Assembly: GCF_014529535.1 (NCBI RefSeq)
Contig: NW_023503293.1
Location: 3,676,741 to 3,740,740, forward strand
Source: Bradysia coprophila
Lineage: Eukaryota; Arthropoda; Insecta; Diptera; Sciaridae
DNA: 64,000 nucleotides
Reading direction: 5' to 3'
Within the stretch, counting starts at the first letter, position 1. Every line of letters starts with the position of its first letter. Positions 22,460 to 36,017 of the stretch are shown piece by piece. A program made the translations under genes and the position numbers. The notes beneath the pieces are model-generated. The model made no database searches, was not told the origin of the DNA, and saw only the letters and a list, made by a program, of their open reading frames with translations.

Positions 22460-23268
22460 TGCAAAACTAATCTCGCATTGTTAAATTTTTAGATTTAGCC
22501 CATTTCTAAGTCAGGGCACAGCACTGCTTCTACAAGCAGTGCTGTGGTTAACTACATACCCACAGTTATCTACCAATAATCTGCCAGTATACAACAGTTT
22601 CATTCGTGACAAAAAATTAGGAGCTAGGAGCTAGTTCATAGGAATATTTTGGTTTCATTGTGGGAGTATTTGTGCATCGTCACTTCGGTAAAATTTCATC
22701 TGCTTCAACATCAATCGGTCTTTTTATTGGAAATCCTTATATCCACCTTAATTTTCTAGACCGGCTCTTGAAAACGTTAAGTGTTTAATATATTTCTGAC
22801 GAAACGACGGGGTTCGAGTATTGGTAATATATAAATCGGGGAAATCCGTTTTCGGTGTAAAAATTCTTTTTTAGAAAGTCATCGCCCATTGTCCAATTTT
22901 CCTGACAACCCAAACGTTCCGATAAACAAAAATTCCATCACAAACTTTTCGCCCTTGTGGTTTCAGTATTTATTCGTCATTCCGTATGGAAATATCAAAA
23001 GTGCCCGCATCTCATAAACACTTAATGCTGAAAACACTTTGCCCAAAAGTTTTTTTTTATTTATTTGTTAAATAAAACTTGTGCTATTTGCCTCGCCTAA
23101 TCGTCAAAATTACTTCTTCTGGCAAAAACTTTCTACAAATCGCGTCGATTTTAATAATTTCTGCGGTTGTGTTAACTCACAAAAAAAAAGTTTTCGCATA
23201 AAAAGAAACTTTCGAAAACTTTTTTTTTTAACACAAAGAATTTTTCCTTTTGCGGTTTTTAAGTAAAA
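22460..23268. other. Intergenic, no gene seen
   Basis: AT-rich. CAGTGCTGTGG-type small inverted repeats near 22520-22550 (GCACTGCTTCTACAAGCAGTGC). No recognisable coding segment. Confidence 0.4.
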
Positions 23269-23856
23269 GTGCAATACATTTATGAGTTACAAATGTCGTT
23301 GCCGTCGACTAGTAATGTAAAGGCAGATTGGCTAGAAGTTGTATATACAATGAAGGCGAGGTCTCGATCAACATTATATTTTCCTGATAACGGTGGCAAT
23401 TGCGAAAAACCTCCATATAATTGTCTACCCAATGTAATTGTACCAGGTGTGCAAGTAAGTACATTTTTACATTTGAACCACTATGTAAGCATTCCCTTTT
23501 CGCCACTACTATACCAAGTTTTGGTTTTTGCCTATACAACATTATATCCGTCAACATTTCGTATGTATGTTCGGTGCATAATCTTACATAACAATATACA
23601 GATAGAGACCAGCAATTTGCATATCGATAATGCTGAGAGAAGGAAAAATAAGGCGACTAACAAAATTCTATTAACTATAAACGTTGCTACGGGACACATT
23701 CCTAACAAATTTATCGTTAAACGAACAACTAACTGGTGCATACCTTGTGAGGCATTCCGTGAAGATTTAGTTCCTCTTCAGAATACGACCAAAGCGGATG
23801 TTCATTACAGGACGTCTAGTTCGTTGAACTTTGTTGGATACCAAGAACAGTGCTAG
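23269..23856 (+). CDS. Unrecognised ORF; its first part may be a 5' exon
   Basis: An uninterrupted 195-codon frame. The more likely start is the second ATG at 23293 (MSLPSTSNVKADWLEV). No domain is recognised. A strong donor, GTGCAA/GTAAGT, at 23454/23455 sits in phase 0 after 54 codons, and a plausible acceptor (AATATACAG) ends at 23601, also in frame, so an internal 147-base intron is possible. Alternatively the 54-codon segment could splice to 29297, the phase-0 start of the first rootletin exon I can see, since that exon lacks an initiator ATG at its beginning. The rest of the frame (Lys/Asn rich) may be read-through of intron. Could also be chance. Confidence 0.35.
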   Translation: MQYIYELQMSLPSTSNVKADWLEVVYTMKARSRSTLYFPDNGGNCEKPPYNCLPNVIVPGVQVSTFLHLNHYVSIPFSPLLYQVLVFAYTTLYPSTFRMYVRCIILHNNIQIETSNLHIDNAERRKNKATNKILLTINVATGHIPNKFIVKRTTNWCIPCEAFREDLVPLQNTTKADVHYRTSSSLNFVGYQEQC

Positions 23857-24830
23857 GAGTGTACTTAGAGTGTTTCAAAAAGAAAAGAAAAAATTGTTGG
23901 CCTTACCGTGTGCAAATAAGGAAACTGTAATGTCTCGTGTAAGTGTAATGTCAGAAGGTTATATTTATGTAAAACGATATGTGTTATAATGATGATGTCA
24001 AGTCAAACAATGTGCTGAACAATCTTATCATTAGCCGGCGAATGGAAGGAATTATACTTATATAAGTGGACTACATTATTTATATAGATGGAGCGAAACG
24101 ATCGTTTAATATGCCTCCTCTGTAAACCTACCTCTGAATATATTCCTGAAGTTTTGTTTTTCAGTAATCGTTAACCTCAGGTTATCAATTCACCTAAACG
24201 CATTTTACATTAAATCAAAATTTTATTTTTAACCCAATCAACTTTCAGATTTAATTTAAAAAAAAAATTATTTGTGAGACATAACACTCAGAAAAAATAT
24301 TTTTGACCTTGAAAATGATAATTTTGAAATTTGTACGCTAAAATAGAGGTATCAAAGTTCAGAACTGTTTTTACAATATTAATCGCATGCATTTGTACTG
24401 TTTGGTTGAACTATGAAGCGACAGCAGAATGTTTTGCGAAAGGAAATTTCATGAAACTTTGATTTCATTTTTTGCCTGGTCTATTTTGGGCTGTGGAACA
24501 AGTTGTTTTCGTTAGCAAGATCCACTGAACATTTCAACCTTTCTCAGACGTTTTCGTTTTAATTATTAAAAGAGTATGATTCAGAGCTCATTGCCTTTTG
24601 TTATTACTGTCGTTAGCCCGTTACAGATGAATTAGCAATGTTTGTACTTAGATATTCGATTAAATCGTCTAGTGATCGATTCATGACCTTTGTTAGCTTC
24701 GTTTAAATTTCAATAGGCTTCAAATCTCTTGAACGTTATCATAGTATTAAATGTGGATGTGATTAACACCGGTCGTTATCATTTTTACCACATCTTTATT
24801 TTCTAAATCGGAAAGACTAGGTTGAACATG
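23857..24830. other. Intergenic or large intron, no gene seen
   Basis: AT-rich sequence with no recognisable exon. Confidence 0.4.
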
Positions 24831-25170
24831 CAAAGTTTTTTTTTACTATTCTGGGGACGAAAAGTGCTCTTTTCTTCCCATCTGTCAAAATTTTAGGCCG
24901 TGGTAACACAAAGTATCACGCATATGAAAAGCTGAGTTATTCTAATCCAGTGGGCAGAAGCTACAGTGTCTCGCTTCAGCTTTCTGGGACCCTGACTCTG
25001 CAAAGTTTTTTTTTACTATTCTGGGGACAAAAGGTGCTCTTTTCTTCCCATCTGTCAAAATTTTAGGCCGTGGTAACACAAAGTATCACGCATATGAAAA
25101 ACTGAGTTATTCTAATCCAGTGGGCAGAAGCTATAGTGTCTCACTTCAGCTTTCTGGGACCTTGACTCAC
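24831..25170. repeat. Tandem duplication, two 170-bp units
   Basis: 24831-25000 and 25001-25170 are nearly identical (both start CAAAGTTTTTTTTTACTATT and end with CTTTCTGGGACC(C/T)TGACTC). Only a handful of substitutions are seen (GACGAAAAG/GACAAAAGG, AAGCTG/AACTG, CTACAG/CTATAG). A recent local duplication of unknown content. Confidence 0.93.
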
Positions 25171-28100
25171 CTGATGTGAGTCCTAGTGATGTAATATTTC
25201 CTGGACAGTATATTCATACTGCATTCCTGCGTTGTCTACAATGCCGCATAATCTATTCATTACGTTTTGTTTAGATATGGTAGAATTGTTTAGAGTACAT
25301 CATGTTCACGATATTCGGTTCTGTTGTTTCTCTAACACATACGGTATATGTTAAGATATATCTGCTATTTCAAATGCAACCTTCCCGAGCAAAGTCTATG
25401 ATTATCTGATCTAAATCCAATGCTTATTCGCATAAACCGTTAATTTAAAATGATTTATTGCATTGTTGCATGTCCTAATAAGTCAATTTGTTTTTTATTT
25501 ACAAAAACGAAGAAACTTTTTTCTTGTTTTAAATACTACAAAAAATATTGCAATTTTAATTTGAGTTCATTATGTTTATGCAGTTGAATTCAAAGTTAAT
25601 TTGAAGTTTACAATTTTGAAAATTTATTGCGGGCAACAACATAATCGCAAAACATATTTGTTCACTTGCCGACTCGGCCAATTTCCCGGTTGAAGTGATC
25701 AGAACCTTTGCTTCCGTTCTCCCATTACGTTTCATGGTGGTGAAAATACTTCGCAACTGATTTAACTTTAGTTATTCGTCGTTCCTCCGCTCTCAATGAA
25801 ACGAAGGCCTGTATACATCTTTTAATCTTTTAATTTCTTAGACTCTGCCTTCATCTGGATTCGACCGGAATTCTTGTTCAATTATTACGCTTCTCTATTA
25901 GGCAAATATTACTGGAGGCCTACACCTTCTGACTGATTATGTATTTAGTCGCTCAACATTTGTCTAACAGTACTACAAATATAATCTTTAACTCAAATTC
26001 AATTTATCGTTTTAAGACAACGTAGTACCAACAATCGGAGAGGCAGGTAGCTTTATCAATGCATTCCGAAATTGATTGTAATTTGTGGTTAAGACTGAGA
26101 ATTCATAACTAAATGAACATAGATGCTTATGTGCTTGCCTCAGTGTAAATATTGTTCTATGGGATCAATGTTTAAATTGGAATCTCTTGTGGAAAATTCG
26201 AGCCGAATGAGAGAACACCTTGTGAAAAACTGAGTAATTAAGATGGAGGTCCTTAAATAAAGAACAAAAAAAGTTTTCACTACGATTTTCACTGTTTTTA
26301 TCATCTGATTGGTATGCCTGTGCATGTCCTGATACATAATGATTACATCGGTAAGGATTACATTTACCATTTAAGCATATAGATAGCATATAAACCATCC
26401 CGTAAAAAGGAAACTTTTGAACTCAATTGTAGTAGCAATTATGACTACATTGTGTTCAAACTAACCGATGCAAATATTTTTCAAATTTATTTATTGCGAG
26501 CAGACTATGTACCGGAGTATATTCCAAGTGATTAATGTGGTTCAACGTAAATTCTTGTTTTCGGAAACGCAATTATTAGTTTCATTTGCTAAAAGTAGAC
26601 CAACCAACCGACCAACCAAAACTCATTTAATTTAACTCATTTAAAAAAAATTCGGAGACAAAATAAGTTTCAGGAACTCTGATTCTTTGTAGCGCATAAA
26701 ATTTTTCCCACATTAATAATTATATAGTTTGGTTGCTAGAGAGTGTATTGCGGAAAGACATATAGTCCCTGATACAATAAAAAAAGTCAATAATGGGCGT
26801 AATTGAAAGAGTCCTAATACAATCAGGGTGTCTTGGCAGTAGACTCTACTAAGTAGAGTGTGTACAGTTTCCGTAATGCTTTGGACGTGTATAATTTTAC
26901 TCAGAAACGTGAGGTAAAGAAGTGTACTTTACTTCACGACCTCAAGTTTTTGAGTATACTTTACTTGGAAATGAAACAAATGATGAGGATGACTTCTTAT
27001 GTGTTTAACGACCTCGGCATCGCCTCGGATGGGCGATCTTCACATAAGAAGTATAATTTCCATTATTTGTCCCATTAATAAGTTATGTACTATTATACTC
27101 GTAAAGGTCCGCGAAAATCAAAAATACTCGCACATGTCATCTGGACATGTCTTATTTGATGGGAAGCGAGTTAAAAAAAAGTCTGAAATTTTTCACCGCG
27201 GTTCTAACTGTCTTGCGGTTCATTTCCTTACTATAGTTCGATTACACATAAATTTTTATTTAAATTCGGCTCATTAGATGCTATCGTTCGTTCGTTCGTT
27301 TTTGTTTTGCTAATTGAAACATTTATAGCCAAACCGTCACATAAAATCCATTTTTACTACAATACAAGAAATGTAAATATTGACGAAAGAAATATTCTTT
27401 TCAATATAAATTCTATTTCTATCAACCATTTACATATCGCTAAGCATTTCCACAATAATACACGGTGACAGTCAGTAACATGCGTGCAGATAGTAATTTA
27501 TCCTGTGGGTAACTTTGTCTTCCTTTTCCCTTATACACATTTTAACATTGTGAAAATGCTTTACACATTTACAATGATGGACGTACTTCTTCCTTTCCAA
27601 TGATTTTATCCAAATCAAAAATTCATGAAATGTTTTCGGATATTTTGGCAATTATATCTATTTTTGATTTTACGCATTTGAAATGACAAAATTTAAGGGT
27701 TCGAAATAAAACTTGTTTTTGTATCTGAGTGATACTACATACCGAATCATACTTTTGATTTTTTTTTTCTTCGCATAGCAACACTATTCTGATTCAGCGA
27801 AACTGATTTCGTTCTAATCAATATGGACGATGTCAAGGTTTATGGGAATAAATTTTCTAAATTTATCATTCTACCAATGGTAAACATATACATAGAGATA
27901 GAGGTATCATAATTGGATTATTGAATTGATTATATTCATATATAAAGTCTGAGTCATCGTAATCCTAATTTATTACAAACGTTGATAGTTGATACCCTTA
28001 TCTACTACAAGTATATCAACTAACATTACACACTAAGTATGGAAAGAGTTAAGAGTTTGTAATCGTATAATGGGTGGAAGGGGAGTCAACATTAATTCAA

Positions 28101-29296
28101 TTATAATACCTTAGACCGGTTATCACGACATAATAATTAAATCTGTTACTTCATTTGCACTAACACTAACCTAAAAACTCTTGTCCATTAAAAGCCTTTC
28201 CATTCATGTTACTGTATAAGATACTTCAATGACTTTGGTCAACTGCCCTAGAAATCGCAATCAACAATGAAAACCAAAAATTACGGTTTCGAACCATTGT
28301 CCGCGATGGATAAAAATTTTCGTAAATATATTGAAACGTAAAAGAGATACCAACAAGTGGCTGTTGAGGTTTGCCTAGCTCAATAGCATAATGATGAATT
28401 TTTAAAATATCTCGAAGTCTAGCTCTCTAAAATTGAGGGTAATTTCCAGTCAGGTTGTACCTTTGATTATATTATCATTCAACATGCTAAAGAGCTTTGA
28501 TTCTTGAGATTCTTAAGCGTTAAGAATAGAGACTTTTTTTGGACGAACTACGTAGTATGAATGATAAAATTGAGATCGAGTTTGAAGAAAAACGATTGAA
28601 AATTCTGTGCGTAATGCTTACAGTTGTCCGTCTCTTCCATCATAAAGAAACTAAATTATTAAAAGAAAAACTGATTGTCACTACTATCCCATAATATAAA
28701 TTCTTTCAAACAATCAATCAATAAAATATTTTGTTGTTTGTACAACATTCACTTTACTATTAAGTTAGTTATGTCTAAAGATAAGAAGTGCAACAGACCG
28801 TAACCAAATATCACGATTATTTTTATGTTCAACGCTATATACCTACATATATCCTATACAGCACACCAACCAGAATACTAAATGCGATTCTTTCTCGTTC
28901 GAAGTGCGTGTGTTAAATGCATGCATCATGAATAAATCAATTCATTAATAGACCCCAGCCGATCGTAGGTGGGTAGAATGTTGTATTTAAAGTGTGACTC
29001 AATTGTTTTTTCTTGTTGCACCTCTATCCTCTTCGAATGGTCGTTTGCCATACTTTTTATGTAGCCACATTGTTGTAACACATTTTAATTAGGAAAGGGA
29101 AAGTTGTGGTCAACGTTGTCATAAAAATAGAACAAGGGTTGTTTTTCAATGCAATCAATGCGCGGTGTTATTGTTATATTAAGTGCAGTAGATGGAAGGC
29201 CGCTGTTATGAAAAGAGTACAAATTTCGGTCTGTTTTACGAGAGTCTTGAAAATTGATTTTTTTTTTTTGCATTAATTTTCAACCTTTTCTTTCAG
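25171..29296. other. Repeat-bearing region upstream of rootletin
   Basis: Contains the foldback at 26970-27076 and otherwise AT-rich sequence without recognised exons. The ORFs near 25556-26398 and 26860-27277 look like chance; the last two are produced by the foldback. If 23293-23454 is a rootletin exon, this whole stretch is its first intron. The interval closes with CTTTTCTTTCAG at 29285-29296. Confidence 0.4.
26970..27076. repeat. Foldback hairpin with GC-rich apex
   Basis: AATGAAACAAATGATGAGGA...GACTTCTTATGTG pairs imperfectly with CACATAAGAAGT...CCATTATTTGTCCCATT. The apex reads CGACCTCGGCATCGCCTCGG, very close to the apex at about 46959 and of the same kind as the AGCCGAAGGC apices at 14.9-15.2 kb. 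Confidence 0.7.
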
Positions 29297-32200
29297 TTGG
29301 CTCATAAAGATCCTTCTGGATTAACTCGATCAAATTCATTGGAAAAGCGGAAGCCATTTTCCCGACCGATTATCAACAAAGGTCGCTTCGAGCCGGGAAG
29401 TGTTACAACTAGAATGGCCAGTCCAACGCCAAACGATTCGAATTTGCTGTTGAGACAGAATCAGGATCTGCGTCAACGTTTACAGGACGAGGCTAGTAAC
29501 TACCGAAAACGATTGGACACCTATAAACAGGCTCAACAAAATCAGGCCGCTTTGGTTGGACGATTGCAGAATAAAGTGTTACAGTACAAGCAAAGATGCA
29601 ATGATTTGGAGGGCAAGATTCACGATGTATTACCGATAACACCACGAACTGGGGTGAGATATTTATTTTTTTAAGTGCAACCTTGTCCTACTCTACCTTC
29701 ATATTACGAGGACAAGTCAGTTTCATCTTCTTCTTTTTATACAAATTTAGTCAAGTACTACGGCATTGCCTCTGCCCGCTACAAGTTATTCTGCAGCTCC
29801 AATTAGTCTCCCTTGTACATCGTCTGTTGAACATTCTGCCCCTTTGCGGGAATACCAAGATGATCATCACGACGACCTTGCTAGGCGATTGGAAGATGAA
29901 AAGCACCGGTAAATTATTGAAGTGTTTTGAGTTGTGTAGAGAAGAGCTAATTGTGTGATTCGTTTTTCGGAACGAAAGGTGTGAACAATTACTGTCACAC
30001 AATAACATCTTACGTCAACAACTGGAGGAATCTCATCGCACTAACGAAGCACTAACCAATGATTTGCAAAAACTGACAACCGATTGGGAACATTTACGAG
30101 ATGATGTCATTGCTAAAGAGGATGAATGGAAAGAAGAAGAACTCGTGAGTTCTGTTGAAGTAATTTCACAACCATCCGCCCTAACTGTCCCTAATAAAAT
30201 TTCAGGCATTCAATGAATACTACAACTCCGAACATAATCGAGTGTTGAATATGTGGCGTGATGTTGTGTCCGTAAAGCGTCTCTTTAAGGACATGCAAAT
30301 TTCGATAAAGTCCGAATTGGGTCGTATGCGTAACGACATTAGTGGAGCGAATCGAGAAGTTGCTGGCGCCTGCGGAGGTGTATCCGTTAATATCAAGCAA
30401 GCACTTCGTAATGAGGAAGCCCATCAAATGCAAATTGATCGTATGAACGCTGAGCTACGATCCCAGCTGAACAACTTGAAGACCCAATATGACAACAGCA
30501 AAATTGAAATTTCGCAACGAGATCAGCGTTTACAAGAGCTATTGCTTGACCTGAAAACACTCGAAGATCGGTGCATTCAAGCCGAAAGCCAAGCTTCACA
30601 GAACAACCGACTAAACGATGAAATCGAGCGCTTGAATGTAGCACTACGCGATATTGCTCATGTGGTTGTACATGATGCTGACGCTGGCGGTGAAATTGAC
30701 TCAGCTGCTCAACATCTTCATTTGTCTCAGGGTGGTATAGCTGCAGCCCCTCGATCACCGAAACGTGGCGGTGTTCGTACGTCTCAGGCATTCGCCGAAG
30801 GAACTATATCAGCTGTACAGGCAGCTCTCCACAAATACCAGCTGCTGTTACATGACCTTCACGTCAAGTTACAGTCGAACACCGACACCCTTCAAATGAC
30901 TAAGCGTCAATGCGATTCGTCGGAGCATACGCGAGAAATACTCACCGTAAAAGTAACTGAATTAACGGACAAATTAGATGCAACCAACTTACAATTATCG
31001 GAATTATGCAAAGAACGAGACAGTCTCCAGAAAACATTGGACAACCTTCGAACCGATAAACAATCCGCTGAGCGAGGTAAAGCTGAATTGAACACTGTTG
31101 TGGATGGATTGAACAGTGACTACGAAAAACTGCAAAATGTCAACAGCAAACTGCAGAAATATGCCGATTCGTTGGATGAGGACAAGAAATTGTTGGAGTT
31201 GGAATTGCAACGCGTTACGAAGGATAAGGAAATTACGGAAATGAATTTACGGTAAATTTTGTCACTTAAGACTTACATCAGAAATAAAAATTACTTTTCT
31301 ACAGAGCCGAAGAAGAACGCGGCAGCCGTATGCGTGAAGAGACGATAATTCTGCGTGAGGAGCTGAACAAGTTGTATCTAACGAGAGATCTATTGGAACA
31401 ACAACGTTTGGAATCGGATGGAATGTTGTCGATAATCGAAAAGCAAAAAATGGAATTGGAGTACGACATCGACCGTTTGAGTTCCGAGCGAATCGATCTA
31501 TTGAATCAATTGGAAAAGTCAAGTTCTTCCAACGACAACGTAACCATGGAGGCCAAGCAGTTGAATGCTGCCATTGCCGAATTGGAGGCAGAAAGGAATG
31601 CTCTGAAAAACACTACCGCTGATCAAGCTGCTGATTTGTCTGCCTTGAAGAAAGAATTGATTGTAGCGGAACAGACACGACTTGAATTGGATTCGGAGAA
31701 ATTGGCAGTCAGTGAAAAACTGAAGTTTTTGGAAATCGACAAAGACAAGGTTGAACAGGAGCTGAGCTGCGTAATGAGGGAAAGAGGTGATTTGACGAAT
31801 CAATTGGCAGTGGTAACGCGAAAGAAGGAGCAAATTGGCGAAGAGCTGATGAGATTGAGACAGCGTTTGGAACAAGCCAATGAGACTAACAACCGTTTGA
31901 ATCGCAGCTTAGAAGATTTGGTCAAAGAAAATGAAGAGAAAATGATAATTATCGACTCGCACGAGAAAGAACTGCAGAGGCTGCAGGTGAGTTTTCATCA
32001 AAAAAGTGTTTTCAGTTTGATGTCAATTATCCATTTGCGTTTGTTTAGGAGCAATTGGCATCTCTTCGATCCGAAAAGGAGGCACTTGAAGCAACATTGT
32101 TCGACACAAATACTACACTCGAAGCTACCGACAACAAAAAAGATCAATTAGAACGTGAAGTTCAAGATTTGTTGATCAATAAGGAGAACATGAAGAGTAA

Positions 32201-35200
32201 CATTCAACGATTGACCAAAGACTTGGAGTCAAGCGAACGCCGAGCCCAAGAAATGAAAGTTCAACTAACAAACGCGGCCGCCAATCAGGAGGCAGAATTT
32301 CTGGAAAAAATCGCCTATCTGAAATCTCTCGGCGAAGACAATGTCCGTAAATTAAACGAAGAAAAGGAGCAGATCCGTCAATCTCTAGAGAAGCGTATGC
32401 AACAAGCACTACAAGCAATGGAGTCCACCAAAGATGGGGAATATGAGAATTTACGCGAACGATATGAATCCCTTCAGCTGCACTTAGATTCGATTTGCCA
32501 GCAGCATGAAGAAGTTATGATTCGTGCCGAAAATGAGAAGCAGCAAGCACTGTTGATTGCACATCGAGACAAGCAGGCAGTGATGGAAAAGTTGGATCAA
32601 GTAGCACGGGAACTGGCAAACGAGAACGAAAATATGGATCGTTTGAAGAGAGAATTCGCAGCACGTGTTGAAAAAGATCGAGGTGTAAACAATCAGCTCA
32701 AGGATGAAATGGCCAAGTTGAGGACTAAGATGGAAGAACAAAAGATCAAGCTGGAAGAAAAGGTCAGTCAACTGGAAATTTTTTTGAATGGAATGAGAGA
32801 AGAACGGGATGCCGCCCAAAGAGATGTCGAAGCGCTCAAGGTTCAGCAGCGCATGACGGAGGACAAGGCCGATTCTTTCAACAATCAACTTCAGGAAACA
32901 CTTCGAAAACTGAAAGAGAGTGAGTTGGAAAAGTGGTATTCGTTGATCGTGTCAACATTTTCTAATTTTTGTATATCCAAATTTTAGCCGAGAACATCAT
33001 GGAAAGTGTCCGGAAAGAATTGATTGACTCCAGACGTGCTCTGGCCGATAGTAACATTGAACGCGACAAGTATGCAAATACAAATAAGGATCTTCGCGAT
33101 CATGTAAAACGTGTCGAAGGCCAGAAACGCGAACAGAGCCGCAATCTAGATGAAGCTGTTCAGAAAATAGCTACACTCGAAGAGTCCCGAAATACAATGG
33201 ACGTGGAAAAGACCCGAATCTCTACCATTCTAAAGGAAACTCAAAACAATCTAGCAAAATTGACCCAAGAGCATCAAACTGCTCAAAATACAATTCAAAA
33301 GATGCAACAAAGTTCAGGCCAGAAAGATGTACAAGAAAAGGAACTACAATCAAGGTTATGCAACGAGACCGAAGAAAGAGAAAGAGTTCAGCAAGAATTG
33401 CATCAAGTGAAGAAACAGGTGAGTCAATCTCAGTCCTTTTGATCTATCATTGCTTGGTTCTAACATTCAATTTCCACAAAGTTGTGTGATTTGGACACAA
33501 ATCTTCAAGCAACTAGACAAGAATTGGGTCGAGCTCGATGCAAGGCAAATCAAGACGAACACCGTTTCCACAATCGCGAACAGGAATTGTTAGGTCGAAT
33601 GGAAGAAGGACGTGGCCGCGAAAAGCGTTTGGAAGATCAAAAACACAATCTGGAAGTGTGTCTCGCCGATGCCACTCAACAAATTCAAGAGCTTAAAGCT
33701 AGAATAGGGGCAGCTGAGGGAAGAATCCGTGCATTGGACGAACAATTAGGTCAAACGGATTGCGCAAAGAAAGATGTAGAGAATCGCTTGAGTTCCATCG
33801 GGCATACACTGCGTCGTATCGCAGGGGTTCAGTTGGATGGATCTGTTAGCTTGCCGTACCGATTGTTAAGTCCTTCGAGGCGTTACAGTCCAGCAAGAGG
33901 AGGTATCACTTCGTCGACGTTTTAGCTGAGAAACAAAATTTCACTGATTTTCTATTAGGTCACGACTATGACACCCGAAGCATGACTTGTGATGGCCCTT
34001 TGATTGATGTTGATCCGGAAATGGTTCGCAAAGGTGTACGAACTCTGATGCAGCAAGTGGCACACATTGAACGTGAAAAAGACGATTATAAAACGCAATT
34101 ATGTACGGCAAAGAAACAGCTCCAGGAGGCGGGTGAACAACATAATCGTAGCGAGAACAAAATTTCGAAGCTCCAACAAACACTGCGTGCAGTTCAGGAG
34201 GATAAATCAAATGTTGAGGCAAAACTAACTCAAAAGACGACCACTTTGGCCAATGTTGAGGAGGCATTGAAGCAAAAGTCCGACGAAGCCAATGCATTAC
34301 GTGAGCGATGCAATAGTTTGGAATTACAATTAGGATCGGGCAATGAGGAGAGAGGTCAATGTGAGGTAATTATTTTGATGACGAGATAACTCTTAGTCCG
34401 ACAAGTAACACGACAAATATTTCATTGGATGGTAGGATCGTTTGGACAAATGCCGTCAGAATGGAGCCAGACTTGAATCTGAAAAACGTCATTTGCAAGA
34501 AGAATTGGCTCGTTGTGACGGACGTGCCTCTAAACTTGATCTGCAGCGCGTGGCACTTGAAGGAGATATACAACGACTTCAAATGGCTCTACAGGAGAAG
34601 GACAACCACTTGCGCAACTTACAGGAACGCTTGGACAACCAGTCACGATCGTCAACACAACTCGAAGACAGGTATTGTCATTTCAAGAGACACTAAATTT
34701 CTTACCAAAATTATCAAAACTCTCGCTGCAGATGCGTCGCCTTAAAAACAACTGTGGACCAATTGAAGGAACGATTGCAAGTTGCAGCAATAACCGAAAC
34801 GGAACTTCGTGGTGAGCTAAATTGTCTTCAGAAACAAGGCGCTGAGCAGTCACACAATGCCATTGCCAATCAAGATAAAATGAAACAAATCCAAAAATCA
34901 TTGTCGTCAAGCGAAAACGAACGCCGAATTCTCAACGAACGGCTAGACGCTGCCCAGAACACCATAAATGATTTGAGACGTTCGCAGCAATCCCAACAGG
35001 ATGCAATTCAACGACAGCAAGAGCAGGTAGCCGAAATGGAAGTTCAAAAATCGGCACTGGAATCGCAATTACGAATTGCTAAGTGGAATGATAGCAGCGA
35101 CCAGGTGGGTAATGTGGGCGAAGAAGATCTGTCTCGTCAGCTGATGAACACCCAGCGTGAAAAGGCTGAACTGAAAGGAAAAGTGGAAGCGTTGAATGAG

Positions 35201-36017
35201 AAAGTGCGTCATCTGGAGAATCTGAAGAGCAGCAAATTTTCGGGACAAGTGAAATTCGATCGATCCGAGAAGAGCTTGTACGGCGGTAACGATGGCGAAT
35301 ACGATTCGAATCGATTGGAAACGGACAGCTGTTTCTCACGTGGCGGTGGCGGAACCGGTCACATGAGTCTAAATACGGGCTTCAATTGTGGATTGGACCA
35401 TTCATTGATCGAACAGGAGAATCGTGATCTTCGTATGAAAGTGCGTCGCATGGAAACGATGTTAGCTGAAAAGGAATCAGAGTTGGCTAGAGCAAAAGCT
35501 AAACTTTTCGAAAATCCAAAATGTCTTCCGGGTGACTCGGATCGGTATCGTTCAGCTCAACTGCAAGCGGAACGTTTACTGGATGCCCGAGAACAGTCTC
35601 ATCGTCAACAAGTGCTGAGACTAGAAAATCAAGTAATTTATCCTGCGCACGTTTTGTCAGAATTTGCGCCGAATAATGTGAAAATTTCGTCCATAGATTT
35701 CTATGCTTAGAGAGCAATTAGCCCAAGAAGCTAAACGTCGGCAAATGTATATTTTGAGAAGTACACGTGCCGGACGAGATATGCATCAGCTAAGACAAAC
35801 CCTTGGTGATTCCTTAAGACATGTTGCTCAAGATCCGTTGGACTCAGGACTATTGGAAAATGAAACAAGAAGGTAGGACAATTGTTCACCAGGAATGGCA
35901 TCTCTATTTGCTCGATAATTTTTTTTTTCTAGATTGGACAGTGCCGTGTCGATGAGTCTACCTCCGAACACGGGACGTGATTACGACAGAAGTTTGAGTC
36001 CACGTTCATATAAATGA
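29297..36017 (+). CDS. Root: Rootletin (ciliary rootlet coiled-coil protein)
   Basis: Thirteen exons join in phase: 29297-29653, 29751-29908, 29979-30144, 30206-31251, 31305-31986, 32049-32919, 32988-33418, 33482-33902, 33959-34365, 34436-34671, 34732-35632, 35715-35872 and 35933-36017. They encode 1,972 residues, close to the usual size of rootletin (about 2,000). The first exon opens directly on TTG GCT CAT after CTTTCAG, so either an upstream exon supplies the start or translation begins at the ATG at 29414. Residues about 45-290 match the conserved rootletin head (NLLLRQNQDLRQRLQDEASN; EYYNSEHNRVLNMWRDVVSV). The remainder is almost continuous heptad coiled coil. The protein forms the striated rootlet at the base of cilia and, in flies, of sensory neurons; that role is from the family. 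The short tail is TGRDYDRSLSPRSYK. A poly(A) signal AATAAA is at 36373. Confidence 0.92.

Noticed and set aside
30393..30791. Antisense ORFs throughout the rootletin and TSC1 genes
   Set aside because: Shadows of coiled-coil codons on the other strand; the sense model is supported by many in-phase exons.
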